Below, piece after piece: positions 6,565 to 6,703 of a stretch of DNA of 6,703 nucleotides; position 1 is the first letter of the stretch, and the number at the start of each line of letters is the position of its first letter. The translations under genes were made by a program, and so were the position numbers. This stretch comes from Desulfobacteraceae bacterium UBA2771. GTDB taxonomy: Bacteria > Desulfobacterota > Desulfobacteria > Desulfobacterales > Desulfosarcinaceae. The notes below the pieces were generated by a model that was given only the letters and a program-made list of their open reading frames with translations, was not told the origin of the DNA and ran no database searches. The DNA is taken from positions 1 to 6,703 of the forward strand of contig DEIP01000188.1 of NCBI GenBank assembly GCA_002352605.1, given 5' to 3'.

Positions 6565-6703
6565 GGAAAAAATAAAATCCACCGGGATGACGCAAAACTT
6601 TTGTTCGCCTGTTTTTATAAGATCAGGCAAGGCGCGTCGATGGTTTCATACTGGTTGTCTGTGGCCGTCGACGCAACGCCGAACACGGGCAAAAAGCCGT
6701 AAG
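6565..6703 (-). repeat. Palindromic repeat element, copy B (cut by window end)
   Basis: This second member of the family seen at 5589-5730 is inverted relative to it. Its end GGAAAAAATAAAATCCACC (6565-6583) differs from the copy A end by one base in 19. Shared blocks as reverse complements: TTTTGTTCG (6599-6607), CAAGGCGC (6628-6635), and 6670-6696, which matches copy A 5619-5645 at 25 of 27 bases. The central stem GCGTCGATGG (6634-6643) pairs with CCGTCGACGC (6665-6674), nine Watson-Crick pairs and one wobble, around a 21-base loop. An additional side hairpin GCCTG/CAGGC (6607-6611, 6624-6628) is absent from copy A. The distal end is not reached: about 20 more bases, ending in a copy of the AT-rich terminus, are expected just beyond the window. 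The element starts 53 bases after the HAD stop codon. Confidence 0.75.

Noticed and set aside
5589..6703. Composite transposon carrying the HAD gene between two end elements
   Set aside because: Each element is palindromic in itself, no transposase or clear target-site duplication is visible, and the HAD gene looks like a normal chromosomal gene. Recombination between the inverted copies remains possible but is not shown.

Overview
The window looks like ordinary chromosome from a Gram-negative bacterium with moderately high GC. The presence of an RND pump, an exported periplasmic binding protein and a Liv-type ABC importer supports this. Protein sequence style and dispersed repeats are compatible with a Desulfobacterota (sulfate-reducer-like) genome, but that assignment is inference; no rRNA or marker gene is present to fix it.

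Layout from left to right. (1) Positions 1-494, + strand: the C-terminal end of an RND-family inner-membrane efflux transporter, followed by a rho-independent-type terminator. (2) Positions 631-5300, - strand: a complete five-gene branched-chain-amino-acid-type ABC importer operon, transcribed right to left as livK (binding protein), livH, livM (permeases), livG, livF (ATPases). The last four genes overlap one another by 8-13 bases. The operon has a candidate sigma70-type promoter upstream of livK and a hairpin/T-tract terminator overlapping the livF stop codon, so the RND and liv units converge on back-to-back terminators. (3) Positions 5301-5822: a 522-base non-coding region that carries the livK promoter, a small inverted repeat and a complete 142-base imperfect palindrome (copy A). 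(4) Positions 5823-6512, + strand: a HAD-superfamily phosphatase of the phosphoglycolate-phosphatase type. (5) Positions 6565-6703: a second, oppositely oriented member of the same palindromic repeat family (copy B), cut by the window end.

The binding protein should capture the solute in the periplasm, the LivH/LivM pair forms the channel, and LivG/LivF power it. The binding protein and LivF both belong to a non-standard branch of the family, so the substrate may not be leucine/isoleucine/valine. The most unusual content is the pair of palindromic repeat elements around the phosphatase gene. They share AT-rich ends and internal blocks, while the loop-proximal helix has a different sequence in each copy but still pairs. 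This suggests a dispersed, structure-conserved element family. Nothing here indicates a defence system, CRISPR array, prophage or conventional transposon.
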